Shown piece after piece: positions 26,467 to 35,888 of a stretch of 64,000 nucleotides of DNA; positions within the stretch are counted from its first letter, which is position 1; the number at the start of each line of letters is the position of its first letter. Origin of the DNA: an uncultured Prevotella sp. (lineage in GTDB: Bacteria > Bacteroidota > Bacteroidia > Bacteroidales > Bacteroidaceae). The stretch lies in NCBI GenBank assembly GCA_944320235.1, contig CALUGQ010000027.1, positions 1-64,000 on the forward strand, in the 5' to 3' direction. The notes beneath the pieces were generated by a model. That model did not search any database and was not told where the DNA came from. It saw only the letters and a program-made list of their open reading frames with translations. A program made the translations under genes and the position numbers.

Positions 26467-26787
26467 TAGGCTCTGTGTCGGCAAATGCTCTGTGGCTCAG
26501 CCGGTTAAGTACTGCTGCACAGAATGGCGCCATTAACTTAAAAACGTTAATTCGGGAAGTGCCGCATCGCCTTGCGATGATGCCAGTGGCGTCAATCATG
26601 TTTTAGGTTCTGTACGCCTGTGTGCGCCGATTGTTTGGCAGATGGTTGTAGCCCATGTGCAGGCAGCCCGGTGGCAGCTTGCAGGCCGATGCTTTGCCAT
26701 TCTGAAAAGTTTCTTAAAATGAAGCGCCAAGGAAAAGTTTTTAATATAATTTATGTGGCGATATTCCGTTTTCACCCACTTATTGCG

Positions 26788-26795
26788 TATTTTTG
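26788..26795 (+). promoter_or_regulatory. Promoter -7 element of the Bat cluster
   Basis: TATTTTTG, about 50 nt upstream of the moxR start; the -33 element is unclear. Confidence 0.5.
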
Positions 26796-26846
26796 CACGT
26801 AATTTTCAGCCGACAAAAATATAAACTACAAATAATAGACAATATT

Positions 26847-27842
26847 ATGGCAGAAGCTATTGATATCCGCGAACTGAACATACGGATAGAACAACAAAGC
26901 GCGTTTGTAACCAACCTTACTTCCGGCATGGACCGTGTCATTGTCGGCCAGAAGCATTTGGTTGACACGTTGCTTATAGGTTTGCTGAGCGATGGTCATA
27001 TCCTGCTTGAAGGCGTTCCCGGCTTGGCCAAGACATTGGCCATCAAGACATTGGCCCAGCTTATTGATGCAGATTATAACAGGATACAGTTTACGCCCGA
27101 CTTGCTTCCGGCCGATGTCATCGGAACCATGATATACTCGCAGAAAGAGGAGAAGTTCCAGGTGAAGAAAGGCCCGGTGTTCGCCAATTTCGTGCTTGCC
27201 GATGAAATAAACCGCGCTCCGGCCAAGGTGCAGAGCGCCCTGCTGGAGTCGATGCAGGAGAAGCAGGTGACCATAGGCAGCGAGACGTTTGCCTTGCCAG
27301 AGCTGTTCCTCGTAATGGCCACGCAGAACCCTATTGAGCAAGAGGGTACATACCCGCTGCCCGAAGCCCAGGTTGACCGTTTCATGCTCAAGGTGGTAAT
27401 CAGCTATCCTACGCTTGACGAGGAGAAGAAAATCATCCGCGAGAACATCGCCGGCAGCCTGCCCACCGTCACTCCCGTCACTACGGCAGGCGAGATATTG
27501 CAGGCGCGCCGCGTAGTGGGCGAAGTGTACATCGACGAGAAGATAGAGCAGTATATAGCCGACATAGTGTTTGCCACCCGCTATCCCGACCGCTATGGGT
27601 TGAAAGAACTGAAAGACATGATAGCTTTCGGAGGCAGCCCGCGCGCCAGCATCAGCCTGGCCAAGGCAGCCCGCGCCTATGCTTTCATAAAGCGCCGCGG
27701 CTACGTGGTGCCCGAAGATGTCCGTGCCATTGCCCATGACGTGCTTCGCCACCGTATCGGCCTTACCTACGAGGCAGAGGCCAGCAGCGTTACGAGCGAG
27801 GAAATAGTAAGCCGAATAATTAATAAGGTGGAAGTGCCTTGA
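26847..27842 (+). CDS. MoxR-family AAA+ ATPase of the Bat aerotolerance cluster
   Basis: 331-residue AAA+ chaperone-like ATPase. Walker A is GVPGLAKT at about 56-63 and Walker B FVLADEIN near 117-124. The sensor region ATQNPIEQEGTYPLPEAQVD and a C-terminal lid domain follow. MoxR proteins work with von Willebrand factor A (VWA) partners in maturing or assembling complexes. Here it is the first gene of a unit with DUF58, a BatD-like protein and BatA-E. The ATG at 26847 follows the promoter; an upstream in-frame start at 26793 overlaps the -7 element and is rejected. Confidence 0.93.
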   Translation: MAEAIDIRELNIRIEQQSAFVTNLTSGMDRVIVGQKHLVDTLLIGLLSDGHILLEGVPGLAKTLAIKTLAQLIDADYNRIQFTPDLLPADVIGTMIYSQKEEKFQVKKGPVFANFVLADEINRAPAKVQSALLESMQEKQVTIGSETFALPELFLVMATQNPIEQEGTYPLPEAQVDRFMLKVVISYPTLDEEKKIIRENIAGSLPTVTPVTTAGEILQARRVVGEVYIDEKIEQYIADIVFATRYPDRYGLKELKDMIAFGGSPRASISLAKAARAYAFIKRRGYVVPEDVRAIAHDVLRHRIGLTYEAEASSVTSEEIVSRIINKVEVP

Positions 27843-28714
27843 TGATGGAAGCCCAGGAGATAATAAAGAAAGTTCGCAAGATAGAGATAAAGGCCCGCGG
27901 CCTTAGCTCAAACATCTTTGCCGGGCAGTACCATACGGCTTTCAAGGGGCGCGGCATGGCATTCAGCGAAGTGCGCGACTACCAGTTCGGCGACGATGTG
28001 CGCGACATAGACTGGAACGTCACGGCCCGCTTCAACCGCCCTTATGTAAAGGTGTTTGAGGAGGAGCGCGAGCTGACGGTGATGTTGCTGGTTGATGTCA
28101 GCGGCTCGCTCGACTTCGGCACCCGTCACCAGATGAAGCGCGATATGGTGACGGAGATTGCTGCGACACTGGCATTCAGTGCCATCCAGAACAACGACAA
28201 GACCGGTGTCATCTTTTTCTCCGACAAGGTAGAAAAGTACATCCCACCGAAGAAAGGGCGGAAGCACATACTATACATCATCCGCGAGATGCTCGACTTC
28301 CACGGAGAGAGCCGCCGCACTGACATGAACGTGCCGTTGCAGTTCCTGTCGAGCGTCATCAAGCGTCGCTGCACTGCCTTCCTGCTTAGCGACTTTTATG
28401 TGCGCGGCGGTTTTGAGCAGTCGCTTACCATCTGCAACCGTAAGCACGATGTAGCGGCTATCCAGGTTTACGACCCCTTCGCCAAGGAACTGCCCGATAT
28501 AGGGTTGCTCAAGGTGGTGGACGCGGAGACCGGCTTCGAGCAGTACATCGACACCGGCAGCAAGCGTTTGCGCCAGGCCCACCGCCAATATTGGCAGAAC
28601 CGCCAGGCGGCCTTGCAGGAGACGTTTAACAAGAGCAATGTGGACAACATATCCATCGCTACCGATGAAGACTTTGTAAAGTCGTTGCTGCTGCTGTTCA
28701 AGAAGCGTGGCTGA
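27842..28714 (+). CDS. DUF58 protein (VWA-like) of the Bat cluster
   Basis: 290 residues. The DUF58 signature is seen in YQFGDDVRDIDWNVTARF and the VWA-like metal site in LLVDVSGSLDFG. DUF58 proteins are regular MoxR partners. The start ATG overlaps the moxR stop by one base (TGATG), so translation is coupled; a second ATG follows directly at 27845. No transmembrane segment is seen, so it should be cytoplasmic. Confidence 0.92.
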   Translation: MMEAQEIIKKVRKIEIKARGLSSNIFAGQYHTAFKGRGMAFSEVRDYQFGDDVRDIDWNVTARFNRPYVKVFEEERELTVMLLVDVSGSLDFGTRHQMKRDMVTEIAATLAFSAIQNNDKTGVIFFSDKVEKYIPPKKGRKHILYIIREMLDFHGESRRTDMNVPLQFLSSVIKRRCTAFLLSDFYVRGGFEQSLTICNRKHDVAAIQVYDPFAKELPDIGLLKVVDAETGFEQYIDTGSKRLRQAHRQYWQNRQAALQETFNKSNVDNISIATDEDFVKSLLLLFKKRG

Positions 28715-28778
28715 CCGGTTTGCGCGATGCCCACGGGGCTTGCGATTACCCACAGCCTTTCACCAAAGACACTCATAG

Positions 28779-29849
28779 ATGAAAAAGATATTATCTTTTA
28801 TATTCCTGGTTATTACGTCGTTGCCTGTCGCGGCGCAAGTTTCGGTTGAGGCCCGCATAGACTCCATCGAGATGTTCATCGGCGAGCAGGTGCACGTCAC
28901 GCTTACCGTCACGGCCGGTGAGCAGTCAAATGTGGCCTTCCCTGTGTTCAAGCCCCAGCAGATGGTGACGCCAGGCGTGGAGGTGCTCCATTCCACTGCC
29001 ACGGAGAAAGAGCCTATCGACAATGGGCAGGCGGTATACAGGCAAGTGTATACGCTCACATCGTTTGACGGGAAACTGTATTACCTGCCTCCGTTTGCCG
29101 TGAAAGTCGACGGCAAGGAGTACAAGAGCAAGAGCCTGGCCTTGAAAGTTATCGAGGTGCCTGTCGACACGGCCAACGTTAACCAGTTCTTCGGCCCCAA
29201 GGATGTGCAGGACAATCCTTTCTCGTGGAGCGACTGGCAAGCGCCTTTCTGGTTGAGCGTGCTCATGCTGTTGCTCGGTGCCATGGCGTATTACATATAT
29301 ATGCGGCTGCGCACGGGCAAGCCAATCATTGCCAGCATAAAGGTAGTAAAGCGGCTGTTGCCCCACCAGAAAGCCATGAAGGCCATAGAGCACATTCGCG
29401 AGGAAAAGATGGTCCAGTCGGAAGACCAGAAGGAATATTACACGAGGCTCACGGAGACGCTTCGCCACTATATCTATGAGCGTTACGGATTCAATGCAAT
29501 GGAGATGACCAGCAGCGAGATAATAGCCAGGCTCATGGCCGTGGCCGACCAGAAATCGCTCGATGAGCTGCGCGTGTTGTTCCAGACGGCAGACCTCGTG
29601 AAGTTTGCCAAGTATTCAACGCTTATCAACGAGAACGACATGAACCTGGTCAATGCCATAGAGTTCATCAACCAGACTAAGATAGAGAATATGCCGACGG
29701 AGGAAATAGTGCGGCCGCAGCTCACGAGCGAGGAAGTACGCACTGTCAAGACGCGCCGTGTGCTCCGCGTCGCCGTGTGGCTCATGGCCGCTGCCTGCGC
29801 AGGCATCCTCGTATACGTGTGCTACGCAATGTACCAATTGATGGCTTGA
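28779..29849 (+). CDS. BatD-like membrane protein of the Bat cluster (unnamed)
   Basis: 356 residues: signal peptide (1-about 20, ending PVAAQ), an extracytoplasmic beta-sandwich resembling the N-terminus of BatD (IDSIEMFIGEQVHVTLTVTA), a transmembrane helix at about 158-177, a cytoplasmic helical domain with YYTRLTETLRHYIYERYGFNA and MTSSEI, and a last helix at about 330-352. The helical part resembles the DUF4381/BatD cytosolic region. It sits between DUF58 and batA, as in related Bacteroidales. Function inferred from context only. Confidence 0.8.
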   Translation: MKKILSFIFLVITSLPVAAQVSVEARIDSIEMFIGEQVHVTLTVTAGEQSNVAFPVFKPQQMVTPGVEVLHSTATEKEPIDNGQAVYRQVYTLTSFDGKLYYLPPFAVKVDGKEYKSKSLALKVIEVPVDTANVNQFFGPKDVQDNPFSWSDWQAPFWLSVLMLLLGAMAYYIYMRLRTGKPIIASIKVVKRLLPHQKAMKAIEHIREEKMVQSEDQKEYYTRLTETLRHYIYERYGFNAMEMTSSEIIARLMAVADQKSLDELRVLFQTADLVKFAKYSTLINENDMNLVNAIEFINQTKIENMPTEEIVRPQLTSEEVRTVKTRRVLRVAVWLMAAACAGILVYVCYAMYQLMA

Positions 29850-29879
29850 GGCGTTGACGAAGAATAAAGATTGACTGAA

Positions 29880-30878
29880 ATGGAATTTGCCAATAAAGAA
29901 TACCTGTTTCTGCTGTTGCTTGCCATTCCTTACGTGCTGTGGTATCTCATGTACAGGAAGAAGAGCGAGCCGACCATGCGCGTAGCAGACACGTTCGCCT
30001 ACCGCTTCGCCCCGAAGAGCTGGAAGGTCAGGCTCATGCCGCTGCAGATGTTACTGCGACTCCTGGCTTTCGTGATGATAGTCATTGTGCTTGCCCGCCC
30101 GCAGACACGCAACTCTTGGAAGAACAAGACTGTTGAAGGCATCGACATAATGCTGGCCATTGACGTCTCAACGAGTATGCTGGCAGAAGACTTGAAGCCC
30201 AACCGCCTTGAGGCGGCCAAGCAGGTCGCGGCAGAATTCATCTCCGGCCGGCCTGATGATAACATCGGCCTTACTATATTTGCTGGCGAGGCTTTCACAC
30301 AATGCCCGATGACCACCGACCATTCCTCCCTGCTCAATCTTTTGCAGAACGTGCGTACAGACATAGCTGCGCGCGGACTTATACAAGACGGAACAGCAAT
30401 CGGCATGGGGCTGGCCAATGCCGTCAGCCGCCTCAAGGAGTCGAAGGCCAAGAGCAAAGTGGTGATTCTGCTCACCGATGGAAGCAATAACATGGGCGAC
30501 CTCTCGCCAATGACATCGGCCGAGATAGCCAAGAGCTTTGGCATAAGGGTTTACACCATCGGCGTGGGAACAAACAAAGTGGCTCCTTACCCGATGCCCG
30601 TCGCAGGAGGTGTCCAGTACGTTAACATACCTGTTGAAATAGACACGAAGACGCTGAGCGACATCGCATCAGCCACTGAGGGCGATTTCTACAGGGCAAC
30701 CAACACCGACGAGCTGCATCAGATATACAAGGAAATTGACAAGCTTGAAAAGTCGAAGCTTAGCGTGACGAGTTTCAGCAAGCGTTACGACGCGTTCCAG
30801 CCGTTTGCGGCGGCGGCAGCCATCGCTCTCTTGCTTGAGTTGCTGCTCCGAATCACAGTGTTCAGGCGTATACCATAG
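29880..30878 (+). CDS. batA: Aerotolerance protein BatA (VWA domain)
   Basis: 332 residues. Two N-terminal transmembrane helices (about 8-24 and 56-75) are followed by a VWA domain with the MIDAS motif DVSTS at residues 95-99 and TDGSNNMGD as a second metal-binding segment. A C-terminal helix (about 305-325, FAAAAAIALLLELLLRI) anchors it. Bat proteins were named for aerotolerance in Bacteroides fragilis and are linked to the envelope. ATG 29880 is preferred to TTG 29871. Confidence 0.93.
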   Translation: MEFANKEYLFLLLLAIPYVLWYLMYRKKSEPTMRVADTFAYRFAPKSWKVRLMPLQMLLRLLAFVMIVIVLARPQTRNSWKNKTVEGIDIMLAIDVSTSMLAEDLKPNRLEAAKQVAAEFISGRPDDNIGLTIFAGEAFTQCPMTTDHSSLLNLLQNVRTDIAARGLIQDGTAIGMGLANAVSRLKESKAKSKVVILLTDGSNNMGDLSPMTSAEIAKSFGIRVYTIGVGTNKVAPYPMPVAGGVQYVNIPVEIDTKTLSDIASATEGDFYRATNTDELHQIYKEIDKLEKSKLSVTSFSKRYDAFQPFAAAAAIALLLELLLRITVFRRIP

Positions 30879-30909
30879 TCTGTTATTAGGATAAAGAAAA
30901 CAGGAAGTC

Positions 30910-32598
30910 ATGTTCAGATTTGAGAACCCGGAATATCTATATCTTTTGGTCGCCATACCTATTTTGGCGCTCATACGTTTCGTCCTGTCGCGCAGGCAGA
31001 GGCAAAAGATGCGTAAGTTCGGCGATCCGGCTTTGCTCCGGCAGCTGATGCCCGATGTCTCGCGTTGGCGGCCCGAGGTGAAGTTCTGGCTGTTTGAGGC
31101 GGCCATAGCTCTTGTAATTGCCATGCTTGCGCGCCCTCAGATGGGAACAAGGATTAGCCACGAGAAGCGTACAGGCATCGAGGCAATAATCGTGATGGAC
31201 ATAAGCAACTCCATGTTTGCCCAAGACGTTGAGCCAAGCCGCCTGGACAGGAGCAAGATGATGGTGGAAAACCTTGTCGACAACTTCACTGACGACAAGG
31301 TGGGGCTTATCGTTTTTGCAGGTGATGCGTTTGTCCAGCTTCCAATCACGAGCGACTATGTCTCGGCCAAGATGTTCCTTAGCGACATTGATCCTTCTAT
31401 GATAGCCACTCAGGGTACTGACATGGCACGCGCAATAGACATGGCCATGCACAGCTTTACACAGCAGCAAGGCATAGGCAAGGCAATAGTGGTTATCACA
31501 GACGGTGAAGACCATGAGGGAGGGGCTGTAGAAGCGGCCGAAGCTGCACGCAAGAAAGGTATGCGTGTGTATGTTCTGGGTGTGGGTTCGCCCAAAGGCT
31601 CGCCGATACCTGTGCCGGGAACGGGCGATTACATAAAGGATAATACAGGCAATACGGTCATGTCTGCCTTGAATGAAGATATGTGCAAGCAGGTTGCCGA
31701 AGCCGGAGGCGGCGCTTATATCCATGTTGACAACAACAGCAACGCCCAGGAACAGCTCAACTCAGAGCTTGACAAGCTTGCCCGCAAGGAGACGGCGAGC
31801 ACCATTTACAGCGATTATGATGAGCAGTTCCAGGCGTTCGGCATCATAGCATTGCTTTTGTTGATTTTGGAGACGTGCCTTCTCGATAGGAAGAGTCCGC
31901 TTTTCCGTCGCGTCACGCTTTTTTCGCGCCGCAAGAAGACAGCCGTTACTGTGCTGCTCATGTTGCTTTGCTCGGCCGTTGCCATGGCTCAGTCTGACCG
32001 CCAGTATGTCCGTGAGGGCAACCGCCATTTCCGTGCCGGCAATCACGCACAGGCCGAGGTGGCTTACCGCAAGGCCCTTGAGAAGAATCCACACAATCCG
32101 CAGGCCGAGTTTAACCTAGGTAATGCCCTCTTTGCCCAGCGGAAGGATTCTGCCGCAATACGTTCGTACGAAAATGCAGTCAAGGCTGAAACCAATCCGC
32201 TGCGCAAGGCACAGGCTTATCATAACATTGGCGTTGTGTGCCAAGGGCACAAGATGTATGCAGAGGCGATTGAAGCTTACAAGGATGCACTGCGTCTGAA
32301 CCCCAAGGATGACACCACCCGCTACAATTTGGAGCTTTGCAAGCGTCAGCAGAAGAAGCAACAGCAGCAGAAGAAAGAACAGGACAAGGACAGCAAGGAA
32401 AAAGGCGAGGACAAGAACCAAAAGGACAAAGAAAACAAGCAGAAACAGCAACAGCAGAAACAAGACCAGAACAAGATGAGCAAGGACAATGCCGAACAGC
32501 TGCTCAATGCCGCCATACAACAGGAGAAAGACACCCAGGAGCGTATGAAGAAGGCCATGCAGCAGCCACGTTCGCGCAAGTTGCAGAAAAATTGGTGA
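30910..32598 (+). CDS. BatB-BatC fusion (VWA + TPR)
   Basis: 562 residues in one uninterrupted frame. Residues 1-about 330 are BatB: two N-terminal transmembrane helices, MIDAS motif DISNS at 97-101, ITDGEDHEGG, and a C-terminal helix (FGIIALLLLILETCLL). Residues about 338-562 are BatC-like. A basic/hydrophobic segment ending LLCSAVAMAQ (about 340-361) looks like the signal peptide of a once separate BatC. It is followed by about three TPR repeats (YVREGNRHFRAGNHAQAEVA onward) and a Gln/Lys-rich tail. In B. fragilis BatB and BatC are separate proteins, so this is an in-frame fusion. Confidence 0.88.
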   Translation: MFRFENPEYLYLLVAIPILALIRFVLSRRQRQKMRKFGDPALLRQLMPDVSRWRPEVKFWLFEAAIALVIAMLARPQMGTRISHEKRTGIEAIIVMDISNSMFAQDVEPSRLDRSKMMVENLVDNFTDDKVGLIVFAGDAFVQLPITSDYVSAKMFLSDIDPSMIATQGTDMARAIDMAMHSFTQQQGIGKAIVVITDGEDHEGGAVEAAEAARKKGMRVYVLGVGSPKGSPIPVPGTGDYIKDNTGNTVMSALNEDMCKQVAEAGGGAYIHVDNNSNAQEQLNSELDKLARKETASTIYSDYDEQFQAFGIIALLLLILETCLLDRKSPLFRRVTLFSRRKKTAVTVLLMLLCSAVAMAQSDRQYVREGNRHFRAGNHAQAEVAYRKALEKNPHNPQAEFNLGNALFAQRKDSAAIRSYENAVKAETNPLRKAQAYHNIGVVCQGHKMYAEAIEAYKDALRLNPKDDTTRYNLELCKRQQKKQQQQKKEQDKDSKEKGEDKNQKDKENKQKQQQQKQDQNKMSKDNAEQLLNAAIQQEKDTQERMKKAMQQPRSRKLQKNW

Positions 32599-32607
32599 TA
32601 ATCAGTT

Positions 32608-35175
32608 ATGAGAAGAGCTATCGTATTACTTGCATTTTGCATGGCTGTGATTGCAGTCGCGGCCCAAAAGCTGGTTGCCGATGCGCCGGCAGAGGTTGCC
32701 GTTGGCGAGCAGTTCCGTCTCACTTACACTATCAATACGCAGAATGTCAGCGGATTCCGCGTGGGTGACATCCCCGATGAGCTTGAAGTCTTGATGGGGC
32801 CGAGCACTTCGTCGCAGTCGAGTTTCCAGATGGTAAACGGGCATACCAGCTCCACTTCATCTATCACGTATACATATATAATTTGTGCAAACAAGAATGG
32901 CACATTCTCTATTCCTGCAGCCCACATCAATGTTGGCGGCAAAACCGTAGCGTCAAACGCTTTGCGCATTAAGGTGAGCGGTTCTTCACGTTCCGGCTCG
33001 CAGGGCCAGCCAGGGCAGGGCGGGGGCTCTATGCGGTCAGCCGGGTCACAGATTACCGGCTCCGACCTGTTCATACGGGTGAGCGCAAACAAGCGGAGGG
33101 TGCATGAGCAGGAGCCTGTCTTGCTTTCATACAAAGTATATACGCTGGTAGACCTGACTTCGCTTGACGGAAAGATGCCCGACCTAAAGGGCTTCCACAC
33201 GCAGGAGGTGCAGCAGCCACAGCAGAAGAGCTATAAGGTTGAGACCATCAACGGGCGTCCTTACCGCACAGTGACGCTCAGGCAGTATGTAATGTTCCCC
33301 CAAATCACTGGCAAACTGGAGATACCGAGCATTACTTTCGATGGCATAGTGATACAGCAAAACCGCGACGTAGACCCCTTTGAGGCATTCTTCAACGGCG
33401 GTTCGGGTTATGTTGAAGTGAAGAAAAAAATCAAGGCGCCCGGACTGACCATACAGGTAGACCCGCTGCCGGCCCGCCCGGCAGGATTCTCGGGCGGAGT
33501 GGGAAGCTTTACCATTTCTGCGCAGCTTAACAAGACGGACGTAAAAGCCAATACTCCGGTGACTCTGCGGGTCATCGTTAGCGGACGTGGCAACTTGAAG
33601 CTTATCAAGAAACCGGTGGTAAAGTTCCCCAAGGACTTTGACACCTATGATGCTAAGGTGACCGACAAGACCAAGCTGACTGCCAACGGCGTTGAAGGGA
33701 ACATGGTCTATGACTTCCTTGCCGTGCCGCGCCACCAAGGGACATACGAGATTCCGCCTGTTGAGTTCGTATATTACGACACGGGCAGCAACTCTTACAA
33801 GACAATGAAGACCCAGGCTTTCACATTGAACGTGGCCAAGGGTACGGGTGGCAGTGCTGTCAGTGACTACACCGGCCAGGAAGACGTTGAGCAACTTAAC
33901 AAGGACATACGCTACATAAAGACTGGTGATGCACGCGTTCACGACATAGACGAGTTCTTCTTCGGCTCGGCGGGCTACTGGGTGGCAATCTGTGTGCTGG
34001 CTGCCATCTTCGTTTCGCTCTTTGTCGTGTTCCGCCATCGTGCCATCGCCAATGCAAACATAGACCTCGTAAGGGGCAAGAAAGCTAACAAGGTGGCAAC
34101 GAAGCGGCTCAAGAAAGCCAGTCGCCTCATGAACGAGGGCAAGGCTTCACAGTTCTACGACGAGGTGTTGCGCGCCATCTGGGGCTATGTCGGCGACAAG
34201 CTCAGCATCCCGGTGGAGAAGCTCTCGCGCGAGAACATCAGCCAGCGCCTGGCGGAGCGCAATGTTGGCGATGACACTATCGCGCTGTTCATCGGCGCGT
34301 TGGATGAGTGCGAATTTGAGCGTTATGCCCCGGGTGATGTTAAAGGAAACATGAGCAAGACATTCGAGGCGGCGATGACTGCGATAATGAGGATTGAGGA
34401 AACGATGAAGAAACGTAAGAAGGGGGGCAGTGTGCAGGCGACGGTGTTGTTGGCCTTGCTTTTGTGGCTGCCTTTGGCCTCCCGGGCCATAACCAAGGCC
34501 AATGCCGACAGTGCGTATGCGCGCCAGCAATACCAGCAGGCAATCAAGGATTACGAGGAACTGCTTGGCGATGGTGTCAGCGCTGAGTTGTATTATAACC
34601 TTGGCAACGCCTACTACCGTACAGACAACATCACCAGGGCCGTGCTTAATTATGAGCGTGCCTTGCTCCTCTCGCCCGGCGACGGCGACATAAGGTTCAA
34701 CCTGCAGATGGCCCGCAGCAAGACCATCGACAAGATAACCCCTGAGTCAGAAATGTTTTTCGTGACGTGGTATCATGCCCTTGTCAACATTATGAGCGTT
34801 GACGGCTGGGCCAACACTGCTCTCGTGGCATTTGGGCTTGCCATAGTGCTGGCCTTGGCTTACCTGTTCTCTGCCCGCATCTTGGTGCGCAAGGTGGGGT
34901 TCTTCGGCGGGCTGGCGTTCATCCTGGTTTTTGTTGTGGCAAACGTTTTTGCCTACCAGCAGCAGCAGGAACTCGTAAACCGCACCGGGGCCATAATAAT
35001 ATCGTCAGCCGTTCCGATAAAGAGCACCCCCTCCAAGAGTGGCACTGACCTTTTCATCCTGCATGAGGGAACAAAGGTGGAGATAACCGATGGCAGCATG
35101 CGCGACTGGAAGGAGATACGCGTGGCCGACGGTAAGGAAGGGTGGATAGAGACGTCAAAGATTGAAATAATATAG
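32608..35175 (+). CDS. BatD-BatE fusion
   Basis: 855 residues in one frame. Residues 1-about 599 are BatD: signal peptide, repeated beta-sandwich domains (VADAPAEVAVGEQFRLTYTI; LNKTDVKANTPVTLRVIVSG), a transmembrane helix at about 457-477 and a cytoplasmic helical domain. From Met 600 (MKKRKKGGSVQ) the sequence reads like a complete BatE: a signal-peptide-like segment, TPR repeats (ARQQYQQAIKDYEELLG), two transmembrane helices (about 737-785) and an SH3-like domain (VPIKSTPSKSGTDLFILHEG). BatE might also be made alone from the internal ATG at 34405. It ends next to a PAP2 gene. Confidence 0.87.
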   Translation: MRRAIVLLAFCMAVIAVAAQKLVADAPAEVAVGEQFRLTYTINTQNVSGFRVGDIPDELEVLMGPSTSSQSSFQMVNGHTSSTSSITYTYIICANKNGTFSIPAAHINVGGKTVASNALRIKVSGSSRSGSQGQPGQGGGSMRSAGSQITGSDLFIRVSANKRRVHEQEPVLLSYKVYTLVDLTSLDGKMPDLKGFHTQEVQQPQQKSYKVETINGRPYRTVTLRQYVMFPQITGKLEIPSITFDGIVIQQNRDVDPFEAFFNGGSGYVEVKKKIKAPGLTIQVDPLPARPAGFSGGVGSFTISAQLNKTDVKANTPVTLRVIVSGRGNLKLIKKPVVKFPKDFDTYDAKVTDKTKLTANGVEGNMVYDFLAVPRHQGTYEIPPVEFVYYDTGSNSYKTMKTQAFTLNVAKGTGGSAVSDYTGQEDVEQLNKDIRYIKTGDARVHDIDEFFFGSAGYWVAICVLAAIFVSLFVVFRHRAIANANIDLVRGKKANKVATKRLKKASRLMNEGKASQFYDEVLRAIWGYVGDKLSIPVEKLSRENISQRLAERNVGDDTIALFIGALDECEFERYAPGDVKGNMSKTFEAAMTAIMRIEETMKKRKKGGSVQATVLLALLLWLPLASRAITKANADSAYARQQYQQAIKDYEELLGDGVSAELYYNLGNAYYRTDNITRAVLNYERALLLSPGDGDIRFNLQMARSKTIDKITPESEMFFVTWYHALVNIMSVDGWANTALVAFGLAIVLALAYLFSARILVRKVGFFGGLAFILVFVVANVFAYQQQQELVNRTGAIIISSAVPIKSTPSKSGTDLFILHEGTKVEITDGSMRDWKEIRVADGKEGWIETSKIEII

Positions 35176-35180
35176 TGCCG

Positions 35181-35879
35181 ATGGACCTGGAGGCGATAAT
35201 ACAGTTTGACAAGCAGTTGCTGCTTTCTCTCAACGGCAGCGACTCGCTTTTCCTTGACGGGCTGGCCATGGCGCTGACCACGGCTTCTACATGGGTGCCG
35301 TTGTATGTGGCATTGTTTTACCTCGTGTTGAAAAACAATGAAAACGTACGCCAGATATTGCTCGTTGTCGGTTGTGCCGCAGCCTGCGTCGTGCTCGCCG
35401 GAACGGTTGACGACATGCTGGTCAAGCCCCTTGTAGGCCGGTGGCGCCCCACGCATGACCCTGAGATAGGCATGCTTGTCGATGTCGTAGACGGATACCG
35501 GGGCGGCAAGTATGGCTTCTTTTCTGCCCATGCTGCCAATACGTTCAGCATAGCTGTGTTTTTCAGCCTCTTGGTGCGCAGCCGTGGGCTGACCGTGGCT
35601 TTGGTGGCGTGGTCGCTGGTGAATTGCTGGACCCGCGTTTACCTTGGAGTGCATTACCCTGGCGACATATTGTGCGGCCTGCTTTGGGGCGGAATCGTCG
35701 GCACTGTGGTCTATTGGGCATATTGGCGCATAAGCGCGAGCTTGAAAGTGGGCAAGGGGTTCATATCATCGCAGTACACATCCACTGGCTACCAGCACAC
35801 CGACGTAAACGTCGTTTTGCTGGTTTTGACGCTCTTGCTGATGTATTGCGCCTTCCGCGGATGCCTCGTCTTGGCATAG
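35181..35879 (+). CDS. PAP2-family membrane phosphatase
   Basis: 232 residues with several transmembrane helices and the three phosphatase motifs: KPLVGRWRP (about 83-91), the SAHAANT segment (about 116-122) and TRVYLGVHYPGD (about 151-162). Such enzymes dephosphorylate lipid phosphates, for example undecaprenyl diphosphate or phosphatidic acid. ATG 35181 is chosen over GTG 35175, which overlaps the BatD-BatE stop. It is probably cotranscribed with the Bat genes. Substrate not deducible. Confidence 0.88.
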   Translation: MDLEAIIQFDKQLLLSLNGSDSLFLDGLAMALTTASTWVPLYVALFYLVLKNNENVRQILLVVGCAAACVVLAGTVDDMLVKPLVGRWRPTHDPEIGMLVDVVDGYRGGKYGFFSAHAANTFSIAVFFSLLVRSRGLTVALVAWSLVNCWTRVYLGVHYPGDILCGLLWGGIVGTVVYWAYWRISASLKVGKGFISSQYTSTGYQHTDVNVVLLVLTLLLMYCAFRGCLVLA

Positions 35880-35888
35880 CCAGTTTGG

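Larger units (their letters stand above)
26089..26846. other. 758-bp intergenic region before the Bat cluster
   Basis: The longest non-coding stretch. It contains a terminator (26175-26208), array C (26398-26466), a segment at 26636-26665 (CAGATGGTTG, then CCCATG) also found behind array F, and the moxR -7 element. A motif like the head of arrays E and F (ATATTTTGTTTTACGCAAAT) is at 26154-26173. No protein-coding frame here is convincing. Confidence 0.55.
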
